From Tyto alba (taxonomy: Eukaryota > Chordata > Aves > Strigiformes > Tytonidae), in the NCBI RefSeq assembly GCF_018691265.1, contig NW_024881300.1, forward strand, positions 1,135,046 to 1,199,045: DNA of 64,000 nucleotides, in the 5' to 3' direction. Within the stretch, counting starts at the first letter, position 1. The number at the start of each line of letters is the position of its first letter. The translations under genes and the position numbers were made by a program. The notes below the pieces were generated by a model, which was not told the origin of the DNA, searched no databases, and saw only the letters and a list, made by a program, of their open reading frames with translations. Below are positions 40,251 through 53,200 of this stretch, piece by piece.

Positions 40251-41861
40251 CCAGAGAAAAACAGATGCAAGGAAGGTTATGCCGCCCTTAGATCAACCAG
40301 TCTTAGGACTTGTCTCCAACAGTGGCCAAAAGAAGACTCCTAAGGTCGATCAAACATGATCAAAGTGGTACCTGGAAAAGGAAGTCTGCCTGCAACTGTT
40401 AACCATGGCTGTGATTTATGAACGGCCCACACGCTGCTGACATTTTCACTAAAACAATAATGCTTATTGTTTCACTGGTGAAATTTTTATTGAACTAATT
40501 AACTAACGCAATTAGCCTGAAATTCCAAGTTTCTTCTTTATCAATGCAAAAGGTCCCAAATGGTCCCTCATGCATTCTGAAATCAACATGCTTCTCTTCA
40601 GTAAGAAGACAAGGCAGATACTCCACCGCAAAATTCAGCAGCCGCTTTACAATTAAAAGAATGGGCACCACAAAGTCGGCTGTTCTCTGAAGTCATCCAA
40701 GGACCCTGGCTATCTTAGTCTCCTTTTCATCTTCTTGCTGAGTCTCTATCTGCAGTCTTAGCAGAATTTCAGAAACAAAGCAATGGAAATATGCATTTCA
40801 GAAATGTGTATTTCAGAGCTACAGAATCACATATTTTGCTAACAGAACAGTCAAGGATTTTGTTCCAATGCTGCATCATTTTCAGTTGACGGTTATAAGG
40901 AGAAAAACGAGCATGTTCAGTCTCTGAATATGCAAGCTACTAGTGAAGATGAAAGCAAAATCCTCACTGAGAAGTGAATTTACAAGGGCCTTACTGCAAA
41001 CCCTGTGGAAGCTCTTCCTTTTGTTAGGACGTTCACAAAACATTCTGCTTTGGAGATACGAAGATGCATAGTAAGGGTTGAACACATATTTCAGCTTTAA
41101 AACAACTCCACCAGAAGTAACCCGCACCCAAGACCAAAAAAAGCCCCCACCACTGGGAGCCAGCCGTCATCCATTCTGACACCTGAAGATCATTCACTTT
41201 CCATCAAACACAGACAACTTCTGGTTCCAAACCCAGCTGAAAGAATTCCTGCTACAGAAGTCACTATGTTGATCCAAATCTAGAAATTACAATTTTATCT
41301 AAAAAATTGGGTATTGTTAAAGAAAGGTTACCTATTATTTATTTTTAAAAAGAAGCTACTTAACCAACGTAGAAGCTAACCTAATACCAAACATTTCAAA
41401 TAAAGGAAGCAACAGTATTAACTGGAAATACCACTCTGTCACATTTTTTTACTTTTTTGGTAAAAAGAGGGAAAGAAGAGACACTATATGACAGGCCAAT
41501 TTTCCTGTCATTTTCAGATTCTTTGATGCAAATTCATCAAGTGAGATATACAGATTAAATGTCAAATTATTTTGCTACTTATTTTTCAGAGGCAATGAAG
41601 AACTTGCATGTCTGAAAGCTCATCATCTTACCCATTACTCATTAGTTTAATATTAATTTCTGTTATCTGCTAAGATCATCATGGCTACATTAACAATACT
41701 AGTGACTCAGTTTAGGATAATACTCAATAGTTTGAAGCTTCCAGGAGTAAGACACATCATCATGACATTTTATTAATGGAAACACACATTCACTAATTCA
41801 TATATAAATTAAAATCTTTAACACAGACTGCAAGCCAAAACAAACTTTAACAGTGACTTAC

Positions 41862-41914
41862 CAGGAAGCCTGTTCATGTTGACCCCTTGAGCAGAAAGTC
41901 CTATTCCCATGTAC
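41862..41914 (-). CDS. RANBP10: RANBP10 SPRY exon (53 nt), motif YMGIGLSAQGVNMNRLP
   Basis: The exon encodes 17 whole codons, YMGIGLSAQGVNMNRLP, which is an invariant stretch of the RanBP9/10 SPRY domain. One leading base completes a glycine from the previous exon and one trailing G starts the next glycine. The acceptor is AAG|GTAC, preceded by about 40 nt of T-rich sequence broken by single G's (complement of the A/C-rich run at 41916-41957). The donor is CCTG|GTAAGT (donor bases at 41856-41861). In transcript order the next exon is 23.1 kb downstream at 18747, and the phase (1) matches it exactly. Exon-level confidence is very high. This short segment does not separate RANBP9 from RANBP10. 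Confidence 0.95.
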
Positions 41915-43189
41915 CTTCAAAAAAAAACAAAACAAAACAAAAAAAAACAAATAAAATATAAGTCAAGCATAGAATGTCCAAGCCACAAGATTTCCTACAG
42001 CAGAAACACAGCAGCAGTTAAAAAAAAAAACCACCACAACAATTCACAAACTATTTAAGTTAAGAATGTTGAGATCACTAAAGATTTTCCGTTACTTTTT
42101 TAGTCTTTTCTTAAATCCAAGATAAAACATCAGTCTGCTTTAGTGACTGACAGCCTTTCGATACACAACTACAGCCACTCTTTAACTCTTAATTAGTAGG
42201 AAAAGGACTGGAAAATTCTCAGGAATTAAATTAATGGGTGGTTTGTTAGTTTGCTTTTTTCTCATATATCAGAAAAAAAACCCTACTTATATAGGTTATT
42301 AACATGAGAGTGAAAAAATATATAAGTGCAGATACAGTATATGAGAACAAATGTCTCTCTAGCGTAACGTATTGTCTCCAGGAATAGCTGGTAGTGGATG
42401 CACAGGACAGGGCAAACAGCTGTACTTTCCAAGAACATTCTTTCACTGCCCAACGTATGTTTTACACAGTTTCCTAAGCAAAAGGTGGTCTTTCTGTATT
42501 TTAGACCCCAGCAGATTTCCCTCCATTGATCTGATTGTTTTCAGGACCTTTGTAAGCTCCCTGAAAAGGTAACGTCCTGCAGCTCCACCATTCAATTACT
42601 GTCCAAGCTAGTTTTGCTTTGTACTTGCATTTTTAACATTGGAAAAGAGAGAAACAGCATTTCTCCGCTAACTTTCTCAAGAACTGTGAAGTCCTCATTC
42701 ATACCCCGCTCCCCAACGGTCTCTTAAAAGGTTGACTACTCGCAGTTTATTCAGTTGTTCCTCTTATGGAAGCTCATCTATACTCCTCTTGCTACACTTC
42801 CAGTTCTGTATGTTCTTTGAGAAGCAGGGGGAAACCAGAACCACAAGCATCATTCACAACACAAACGCACAGTGATTATTACAGACAACAGTATAACGAT
42901 GTTCTCTGTTTTGGTTTCTATTCCTCCCCCTCTTGGTCTGTATTATTCCATTTATTTTTTGACTGCAGATGAGAGCTGAGCTGATTTTTCCATGGAACCA
43001 GGACACAAAGAACTTGGCCCCACACTGTAAGAATCAGCTCAGAGACCACTTTTTGTGTCAAATTTGGATTGTTCATTCTCACCCCGTGAGAATTATTTTA
43101 CATCTATGCAGTTGAGGCTGGATCTTTCATTTTATCATCCATAGTTAGCCTTTGATTTTGCAACTCTAGTTAGCCTCATAGCATCAGAA

Positions 43190-43540
43190 AAAAATATCAT
43201 CTTACTATTAATTTCACTTCCAGGTCATTTATTACAGTTGTTAACACGAGAGGTGTAGTACACATCCCCACAGAAATCCACTGGTGAACATCCTCAGCTG
43301 CAGGGAGGAGAGGGTCCATGACACACACAGCTGAGCCATTAATTTCTCTGCCCCCTTCCTACCTGTCAGCTAATTGTCCAACCAATCATTCAACCACACA
43401 AGCTCCTTCACTTTATCCCACATTTCCTTTACCTTCCTCAAGAATTTCTGAGACTGGACCTTGCCAAATGGCTTTTGCAAATCCAGGCAGACTGATCTTT
43501 ACCTGCTTCTGCATTCAAGAGGACTGTAAGACATAGCCAC
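43190..43540 (-). mobile_element. Possible ancient LINE (CR1/L3-like) remnant
   Basis: The plus strand shows a sequence of phrases (CTTCCAGGTCATTTATTACA, then a 'CCCCACAGAAATCCACTGGTG' type block, CTAATTGTCCAACCAATCAT, CTCAAGAATTTCTGAGACTG, CAAATGGCTTTTGCAAATCC) that resembles a heavily diverged reverse-complemented LINE reverse transcriptase. Similarity is weak and judged by eye only. Confidence 0.35.
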
Positions 43541-46500
43541 CTTTTGCAGGGCTCTTCTTCCTCACTGCAATATTTATGCACGTATCCATTTTGTTTGTTC
43601 TATTTCTGTTGATGTGCATGGTCTGTAATTCTCTTAATATCCCCTGAAACCACAGGAACAGCTGCCCTGCTCAGTTTGTTTTTAACAAGCTTCCATATTT
43701 TTAGGTTACATCACTTGGAAATTAACAGTTACTGTTGGGCTCTTGTTCATGTAAAGGTAAAATCCAAAGAAGCTACAGCCAGTGTCCAGCTATTCTTTCA
43801 CAGTATCAGTTTTCTTCCTGTGGCTTCTTCAACCACCTGCTCCACAAAACATTGACCATGTCTAAAAATACGATTGCAGAATTTGGTCCCAAAGTCACAT
43901 TTCTTCAAGCTACATGGGTTAAGTCTCCCACAGCAAATGTTCCCTGCCCTTGACTTCTCCATCTCAATCACTGTCACCACCCCAATCAAATAGCACAGAA
44001 ATTGTAATAATTGATTTTTTTTCTTGTTTACACAGCAATTTTAATCCTTAGAGATCTGTAAGTTTATCAGCTCTTAGTCTATGATCTCTTTAATAAATAG
44101 CACCACATCTTCACAAACATGGCCAACTTTGTCTTTCTTGTACACTTCACATGTTGGTAGCTTAACCTTCCAGATTTTAAACACCTGAAACCCAGTTTTA
44201 CAGTGCTCTAAATTAAGTCAGTCCCATCTTTAAAAAACACACTCTGTTTCAGAAGTGCCCCAGGTTTCAGGGGATCCAGACCCCTCCTCCTCAGACCAAT
44301 TCTTCAGCAACATAGCGGAGCAGTTCCTTCTCATCTCTCTTCCTGGCAAAGGGCAGTACTGTGCAAGGCTGGGGAGAAGCATTTGGGAGACTGCCACAGC
44401 AGAGGTCCTGGTTTTCAACCTGCTATATAATAGTTAAAGAGAACCTCTTCTGCTCTTCCCTACGCCTTCAGCACCACAAGGACCACAACGATCACTTCAC
44501 GCTCAGCAACAGGTACAATACTGAGATGTCTTGGGAGAGCTGTGTACTTCGTGTCTACCAGCCATGATGCCATTCTCCCTGGAATCACAAACCCAGTTAG
44601 CTATTTACCTGATCACTGAAGTGCTAACCATTATATGGTCTGCCTTTTCCTTTTAGCTGGCCCCTGGCCTCTTAGGGTTATCTTCAGAGGATAATGATAC
44701 ATGATCATGATATGGAGAACCTATTGCTGTGCTCATAACTTCCCTTCAGGCAGCTCTGTTTTTCTGCTGCAAGACTAGCGTTCTTCAAGTTCAAAGTTTC
44801 TTGGGGTGCATGCTGACAAACAGGGCTATGACAATGTAATGGCTAGCTACAACCGAGGGAAGGACAGTCCAAGTCCTTCGGTTCTCACCACATATAAATT
44901 ATGTAACTACACAGGCACCAGGAAAGTGTTAGCGTTTGATAAAAGATATAGTAAGAAGATCACTGAACTTAGAAAAATGCCCAGAAGAGGCTTTGCCAGC
45001 AGCCAGTTCAAGAGCAAAAGATTTGAACCTCCTGACAGCATTTAAGGGAAACATGTTTACCTCAGCAGCTCTCCAGTCAGAGGACAGCTTTCAGGACATT
45101 TGGATGGATTTCTTATTTCTCATTTAGAAGGATAAAGAGAGATTTGTGAAGGCATCCAAAATACCTATGAGGTACATTATCACATAGCAAATCTGATATT
45201 CTGCAGAAAAGCTAAAAGCCTGCGGCCTGTCTACAAAAAAAAAAAAGAGCTCAAGCCACTCTGCTTGTTGAGACAGGACAGTGGACACTCCAGAGCAATA
45301 CAACTTGGACACAGCGCATGCAGAAATGCAGACAAATGCCCTGAGTGCACCTTGCACTGCTCCAAGTCCCAGGACACAGGTGGAATGACTACCTCCTGAA
45401 GATAACAGCCCTAAATTTTTAGATCTATCTGGCCCCACCCTGGAGATAGTACTCCTCATCTTGTTTGGTCATGATGGAAGAAGCTTGAGGGCCCCCCCTT
45501 CCCTACCACAGGCTCACCAGCTCCTCAGAACAAACAGGGATGGCTTTGCCTGTACTCAGGGAATTGTCAGCTCACATCTGCCTGGGCATGCACTCCCTCC
45601 AAGGAGAGATTAGAGGCTACCAAGATGAAGCCCGAAGAAAGCCACCCCAAAGGCTGGCTGCCACATGCTGCAGAGTAGCCAGGCGAGATAAAACAAAAGA
45701 GGTCAGTGGGCAGGATTCATACAAAATTTAGCCCTGCATATTCTGCAGTATGTACTGAAGTAGAAAGCTCAATGGTATAGACCAGCATTGCTTCAAAAGA
45801 CACATGAACTGGTCAGACAAGGCAAGACTTTTGGGCATTCATCCCAAAATCTAAACTTGCAAAGAACTATACAGATGACAGAACCCATTCTCTAGACTAT
45901 CTGCTTCTCAGTAACTCAGTATGAACAGCAAAAAATACCTGTTTCGTCTGAGGAAGGATACCATAACTGCTAGTACCTTTGTTGCACAGAGTCTAGAGGG
46001 GAAGATTTTGTTCCATCTTTGCCTTAGAACTCCTCTGAAATGCACCCCAGCAGAAAAGCAAAGGACAGCACCGTGGCAATTACTGGGTAAGACAACAGCA
46101 GCTAGCCACTATTCTTATCTAACCTATCAGTTGAAGTGTCCAGCTTTTTATGAACAGAGATCGATTCCTGGTCTCCACTTCCCTATTAGGGCAGAAAATA
46201 TGGCCTGCAAAACACCCCTAACCCAACAACCCCCCAGCATCAACAACTACCATGGAAAGGACAAGGAAGTATTTTGGAGCACCATAAGCAAATTACCACT
46301 GCTGGAACACAGAGAGGTTTTGATAAGATCCTTCACCAGAAGATCTTAAAGAAATTACCTTAGTATATAAAACAAAAGCTGCCTCACAGACTAGTAACCG
46401 TTTTAAATGGTAAAAGACCACGGGCAAGAGAAATGCTTGCAGGAACCCAGGCATAAGGTAGACATCGTATTACAAGCTCAGGGCAAATACCTGTGACTTG

Positions 46501-46739
46501 GAGATTTGGGAAAGCCAAGAAAAAGAAAGGGAGGAAAGAAAGAGTTGGTGGTGGGAGACAACCACGGTTAAACAATACAATAGAGAAGAACTATGCCCAC
46601 CAATCACATCCCGTGAGTGCAGCCAGCAGGCCAAGGGGAAGGGATTTGCTCCTCTATTCAGCACCTGTGAGTATCATGTTTGGTTTTCACATCTCCAAGA
46701 GCAACAGAATAGAGAGAGTGAAGCAAAAGACAGATAGAG

Positions 46740-47165
46740 GGCTCAAACCACATGATATACAAGGAGACACGGAGGGAAATGTGTTTGTTCAGTCTTAACA
46801 AAAGCGAAAGTGGGGATCCCATTGCTGTCTACAGCTACCTGACAGGAGAGTACTGGAGAGGTGGACCCAGAGTTTACACACACACTCACACACACTCTAA
46901 AATCACAGTCAAGTTGTAACAAAGAAGATTCCAATCAGACATTACTAACAAAATTTTAACCATGAAGGTGTTCAAACAGTGGAAGAAGGCCCCCAAAATA
47001 CTACTGCATCTCCGTTCTTAGAGAGAGTGAAAAACTTGGCTGCACATTGTCTTGAGAAATCTCATCTAACTTTGAAGTTGGCCCTGCTTTGAGTGGGGAG
47101 CTGAACTGGATGACCTACAAAGACCCTTTCCAATCTAAATTATTCAACAATATCTTGACTTCAGG
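46740..47165 (+). mobile_element. CR1 LINE 3' UTR fragment with internal CA run
   Basis: The blocks GTTTGTTCAGTCTTAACAAA, TGCTGTCTACAGCTACCTGA, CAGTGGAAGAAGGCCCCCAA and GAACTGGATGACCTACAAAG followed by CCCTTTCCAATCTAAATTAT give the CR1 3' UTR order. A short interrupted CA repeat lies inside it (46875-46897). It is antisense to the host gene. Confidence 0.78.
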
Positions 47166-47697
47166 ACAAGTTTTGCTGACAGGCAGCAAACTCGTGGCTA
47201 GCAGTGCATAGAGCACAGTATCAACCAAGTTGTGAAAAGACAGAACTTCCTGAGGCAGGCACGTACACCACAAGCTAAGTCCTGATCTGATCATACCAGC
47301 TGAACACAGCCTTCTTCCTAGTCGTCAAGGATCACCCAGGAAAAACCGGTTCCCGATCTACAGAACAACTCTGAACTCACAAACAAAACCTGCCATGATG
47401 ACTGCTGCCTGGCATGGCACCATGAGCCCTTAAGCTCTTTAGTTGAAGGGCTCCTGAACCTAGCATCCACTTGAACAAAAAACAAGGAAGGTTCTGCTCT
47501 GATGTAGAGATCTCAAGGATAGAAGAGACTAAGAGAAGGCACTATGTGATCTCATTCCTTTGGATCCCTTAAAAAAAAAAAAAAAGCAGACACACACACA
47601 CACATCCCTTCTCCTCTGTAATCTAAACTTTTTAAATGTCACACTCCACAGTTAATGGCTCAGCTATTTCATTCGTTCCTGCTTTATAAATAAATAA

Positions 47698-47850
47698 CAC
47701 TGTTGTATTAACCCTTCAACAGGAGCCAGATAATAATTTAAAAACAAAGATTGAGAATGGTATGTGTTTTATTGACAAATGACATTGTTACTGTATTAAC
47801 TCTTTGACTTGAGCCAGATAATAGTTTAATAGTTTAAAAGCAAAGACTGT
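47698..47850. repeat. Diverged tandem duplication (two copies, about 85-bp period)
   Basis: Copy 1 (about 47698-47751) and copy 2 (about 47782-47846) share CACTGTTGTATTAAC versus CATTGTTACTGTATTAAC, then GAGCCAGATAATAATTTAAA versus GAGCCAGATAATAGTTTAAT, then AAACAAAGA versus AAGCAAAGA. Copy 2 has an extra AGTTTAAT unit. Confidence 0.8.
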
Positions 47851-48499
47851 CATTTGTGAGCCTCTAAACATTCCTGCCTTTTCAGAGCTGTTCATAAAAA
47901 GTTATCCTGAATCATCTTCTGGTTTTATAGACTCTCTAGCTCGCTTCCCATCCCTGGTGTTTTGAGATGGAAAAATACTCCTTTAACATTTCAGACCTTG
48001 AACCAGATGTCCTTCGAGTCATTTGGTTTTTTTAAACTTAAAAGTTTGTTCTTTCCATTTTTCTCATCTAATAAAATTTCCACTTTTGGAGGGTGTATCC
48101 CTATCCTCTCTCATCCTGGTACCTAATTACATTGACTGTCAGGTCATTTTGATTCTCTCCATTAGTTCACACAATTTTACTCTGATCCTCCAGTGTGATG
48201 TCTCCTTAAACAGTCTCCATACCATCTGAAAGCATTTTTCCTTTCTGATTGCATCGTTTTGTTAACTCTTCTTAAACAACCTTCTTCAATTTATGTAGGT
48301 CTGTTTTCTGGCTTTTTTTGTTGTTGGGTGGCAGGGGTTTTCTTATGAACACTGAAGTGGCAGGGTTTGGGAGCCTTTTTATAGAGCTTCTCAGAGGACA
48401 CTAAACACGAGTACTTATAGTCAGCAATGCAGAGAAACTCATAAACACACATTTTTTGGTACATATTTTCTGCACTGCTCAGAGCATGAGTCAGAAGTT

Positions 48500-50262
48500 A
48501 CATCCCTTCTCATGAGTTCCCTGAGTAGCCTCTCCAAAGCAGTCAGTGATAAAAGGAAGACCAGAGAAAATGTGGGCCCTTGGCAGAAGGAGAAAGGAGA
48601 CTTGATCACCCAGGATAGGGAGAAGGCTGAGGTACTCAATGACTTTTTTGTCTCAGTCTTCACAAGGAAGGGCTCCAGCCACACCATCCAAGACACAGAA
48701 GGCAACGGTGGGGACTGGGAGCATGAAGAACTGCCCACTGTAGAAGATCAGGTTCAAGACCATCTAAGGAATGTAAAGGTGCACAGGTCCATGGGACGTG
48801 ATGAGATGCATCCACAGGTAGTGAGGGAACTGGCAGATGAAGTGACTAAGCCAGTATCCAACATACTGGAGAAGTCACAGCAGTCTGGCAAAGTTCCCAC
48901 AAACTGGAAAAGAGGTAACATAACCCCCATTTTTAAAAAGGGAAATAAAAAGGACCCAGGGAACTACAGGCCAGTCACTCTCACCTCTCTGCCTGGTAAC
49001 ATCATGGAGCGGATCCTCCTGGAAACTATGCTAATGCACGTGGAAAATAAGGAGATCACTGGTGACAGCTAACGTGGCTTCACTATGGGCAAATTGTGCA
49101 TGACAGATTTGGTGGCCTTCTACAGTGCTGGTGGATAAGGGAAGAGCAATTCACATCATCTATCTGGACTTGTGCAAAGCTTCTGACACTGTCCCACACA
49201 ACCTCCTTGCCTCTAAATTGGAGAAACATGGATTTGACAGATGGGCCACTCGATGGATAAGGAATTGGCTGGATGGTCACACTCAGAGTTGCGGTCAACG
49301 GCTCAATGTGCAAGTGGAGAGCGGTGATGAGTGGTGCTCCTCAGGGGTCAGTATTGGGACTGGCGCTGTTTACCATCTTTGCTGGTGACATGAACAGTGG
49401 GACTGAGCGCACCTGCAATAAGTTCACTGACAACACCGAGCTGTGTGGTACAGTCGACAATGCCGGAGGGAAGGGATGCCATCCAGAGACAGGCCGGGAG
49501 CAGCGGGCCTGTGCAAAGCTCATGTTCAACAAGGCCAAGTGCCAGGTCCTGCACATGGGTTGCAGCAATGCCAAGCACAAACACATGCTGGGCAAAGAGT
49601 GGATTGAGGCAGCCCTGTGGAGAAGGACTTGAGGGTATTAATGGATGGAAAACTGACTATGAGCCAGCAATGTGCGCTCGCAGCCCAAAAAGCCAACTGG
49701 GTCCTGGGTTGCATCAAGAGAAGTGCCATCAGCAGGTCAAGGGAGGTGATCTGCTCCACTCTCATGAGATCCCACCTGGAGTACTGCGTCCAGCCCTGGG
49801 GTCCCCAACATAAAAAGGACATGGACCTGCCCAAGAGGGTCCAGAGGGGGACCGTGAAGATGATCAGGGGCTAGGGCACCTCCCGTATGAGGCCAGGCTG
49901 AGAGAGTTGGGGTTATTCAGCCTGGAGAAGAAAAGGCTCTAGGGAGACCTTAGAGAAGCCTTCGAATACTTAAAGAGGGTACAGGAAAGGTGGGGAGGGA
50001 CTCTTGATCAGTGGGAATAGGGATACAATAAGGACTAACAGTTTTAAACTGACAGAGGGGAGATTTAGATTAGATGTAAGGAAGAAGAGACCCTGGCCCA
50101 GGGTGCCCAGAGCAGCTGTGGCTGCCCCCTCCCTGGAAGGGTTCAAGGCCAGGTTGGACGGGGCTGGGAGCACCCTGGGCTGGGGGAAGGGGGCCCTGCC
50201 CAGGGCAGGGGGTTTGGAAACAGATGATCTTTAAGGTCCTGCCCAAAGTATTCTGTGATTCA
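48500..50262 (+). mobile_element. CR1 LINE, 3' two-thirds of ORF2 plus 3' end, inactive
   Basis: This is the longest element in the window. Its first frame (48512-49072) encodes the pre-RT and RT entry region ([19 protein letters not shown], then [20 protein letters not shown]) and stops at 49070. The rest of ORF2 continues in other frames: [20 protein letters not shown] at about 49160, [20 protein letters not shown] at about 49335, KFTDNTEL where FADDTKL is expected, FNKAKCQVLHMG, then RSREVICSTLMRSHLEYCVQ. The 3' UTR follows and ends with TTCTGTGATT, the CR1 terminal repeat unit. The frameshifts and the FTDN catalytic motif show that it is dead. It is antisense to the host gene. Confidence 0.92.
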
Positions 50263-53200
50263 TGGCATCTAAAAATTTACTCTCACAGTCATGTGACATA
50301 CACATCTATAAAGAATAAAATGAATTTTAAGGATATGTTTGCAGCCTTCCAGGCACAATATGGAAGATTTCTCCCTGTATCTGCAGGGAGTGCTGTGGCT
50401 CTTCCTCACCACCTTCTTAGTGCGTAGGCAGACAAGACAGCATGCTTGTTAGCATTTCAATTTTCTTATTCCTACTGAGTTTGGAACCCTCTGCTGCTAC
50501 AGTTTTCCTTACTACATGGTGGGGTTTCCTGTTTTGATTTTTTTTTTTTAACTACGCATGCAAGTAGTCAGGATCACAGTCCACAGCTAGAACTACATTC
50601 CAGGTCTTCCAAGAGCAGCGAGAAGCATCACCTCTGTAGATTGTTCAAACCTCAGGGGAGCTGTAATTTAAGGTCCCACATTGTTTGGACAATAAAGGCA
50701 CATCTAAGCCTGGTGCAACGTCAGAGTGCTTGGTCCTGACACTGGCAGGCCCGAAAAGAAAAATCTATCAAGGAGCAGACCAATCAATTACTCTGGCAGA
50801 ATGATCCCCACCACCTTCCCCTGCTCACGTTAGCAAGCCCACAACCTCCTGGATTTGCCAGCAGCCGCCAAATTTCGTTCAATGTACAGGACATGCCTCT
50901 CGGCGTAGGGAATGTTGCTTATGTTCTGATCTATTTGGCTGAGCCAAAGGTGAAACACCATAAAACTCTGGCCACTTTGCCTCCACTCTGCAGCTTCATC
51001 ATGTGGTGGTGTCAGCTTCCTTCATTTCAGGGTCACACAGCACAGACTCACTGGCACAGGGCCACAGGCCAACGCCATCTCTCCCTACTGCCCAAGGGTG
51101 CTTCTCTGTTCCTCTGCCTCTCCTTCTTCTGACGTTGATATAATATCACCTGGAATAAGCACACCTGGAATTTAACAAAGAGAGCAGACACCACTTCTGC
51201 GCACATCCTTGATGCATCCTTGTTTCATGAGAATCATGGCTTGCACCAGTTTGATGTCTTCCCTTCTCTCACCATCTCTTGTTGGATCATTGCACTGCAT
51301 TGCCACCATAAGGGCGGCAATACTGAGCAAACAGTTGGAAATTACAAGAAAAAACATAGTTGTTGAACTCTGATAAAACAAGTCATCTGCCACTTCAGCT
51401 TATCCTGATTAACTTTATTATTTTCTATGTAGATTCATACTCCTCCTTTTGCGTACTGAAGCAAATCCCACACATATAACAAAGGGCAAAAACGCATACA
51501 ATAGTATCTTTCCATTTTCAGACAACACAGTTTTAACTTAGGGCTACAAGCTTGTATTTTTATAAAAAGCAAGTACTACAAATCCAGACATTCTAAATTT
51601 AAAATGACTCTTTAATCTAGATACACAACACCTTGGAAATGTGTCACTGAAGAGGGGAAAAAAACAAAAACAAAAAACACCCCATGATCACAAGCCTTTC
51701 CAGTTCACAAAATTTTGCTCTTCAACTTATGCTCCTATTTAAAGCTTAAGACAAACTTTAAAAATAAGATCATAATAACTATAGAACTATACACAGAATT
51801 TGCAGACAACCTAAAATAAAGACTCTCTCACCATGTTGGGTTTCAAATCCACAGCCTACAGCTCATATCCAGAACTTCAAATTGCCACACACTTGATTGG
51901 TGGTTAGTATTTTAGAAGATGCTAGCTACTTTGCTTTTCCCATCTACTATCTATTAACTTATCAGAAGTAATAGATGAAGTAAACTTTGAGACCTACAAA
52001 GCCTCAGAATAAAAAAAAAATAATTAAAAAAAACCCCACTGTATTTTCTTGAAAACTGAAAGGAAAAAAAAAAAAATCATCAACTCTACCACCACCAGCA
52101 GCATCAGCTGCTTCCTGAACTTCTTGGTGCAGAACAGCTTCTCACTTGCTCGTTTCCAAATGCTTCAAACCAGTTTTGTGTATACAACAAATTCAAAACT
52201 AATTAAACAGTATTTATGGGCATTATCAAGCACAACCTACTGCTTGTTCTTTTAAATGAATAAATGATATCATTCAGTTTCATTCAGTGTAAATTATCTG
52301 TAGAGTCTGCCTGTCTACCATCCCTGGTTTGGGAGGTTGCAGGTGTGGATGGACTCCATATGGGCTATCCATTAACTGGAGTTTCTTTCTGAGGGATTCA
52401 AAGAGCCTCTTAGACTACAATGCACAGAAGCATTAGCACCCGCTTTCAAACATGAAAAAAAAGTATTTTTTTCAGGGTTTTGGGTAATGATACATTTAAA
52501 TCCATTATCCATCATACATAAGATATATACCCTAACTAAAGCCTGGAAAAAGTGATCTCCTAAACCATCTTCTCAGCAGTGAACATGGAATACTTGGAAC
52601 TGCCTCCTACACCCAATCAAAAGCTTCAAAAATGCTGCATCAGTAGATCAATTCCAAATAGAGCAGACAGACAAAAATAAACGCAGACACATGCTAGTGA
52701 TTCAATCAGAACAGTCTTGTTTCCACTTACCAGCAGCCTCGGCAGTTACCATAGCACCAAATTTTTCCAGACTTCTGCTGCACCTCAGCCCTGCCCAGTC
52801 AATACTGGTTGCTTTTTAAAATTTTAATAGACTGAATCAGCCACAACATCAGCTCTGCTTCTTTCACCCATGCACTGGCTCTCCTTGGCCACAGCAAATG
52901 AATGAAGGACCTTGGTAGCAAGCCCCCATGCCAAAAGACAGTGGCTCCACACACACCTCCGAACAGCACACAACCAGCAGGATTGCCAGTATTTTTCCCT
53001 CTAGATCTTAGAGCACTGTGATAAGATTAAGTTCAAAAGACAAAGCTTTTTGGTTCCCTCCCTCAGTTCCCAGGTATTTCAGCAGTAAACATCTGTATGT
53101 ATGCTAGTCCAGCACAGTGACATTTAAATAAGACAGCATTCACTTCTGGCTCCTAAGAGAATTTGTGTGATGGATTTTGCAGTGCAGATATTTTCAAAGT

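Noticed and set aside
40360..40400. Another AG|GT site (TTTTCCAG|GTACCA, host strand) in the 23-kb intron
   Set aside because: The donor half (GTACCA) is poor, so it was not listed as a ratchet candidate.
45921..46349. 142-codon plus-strand ORF
   Set aside because: No family motif, antisense in intron, no flanking signals; treated as chance.
52725..52745. GTAAGT-type donor on the host strand at 52726-52731
   Set aside because: Preceded by CTG rather than AG, with no acceptor or open conserved exon upstream; an isolated cryptic donor.
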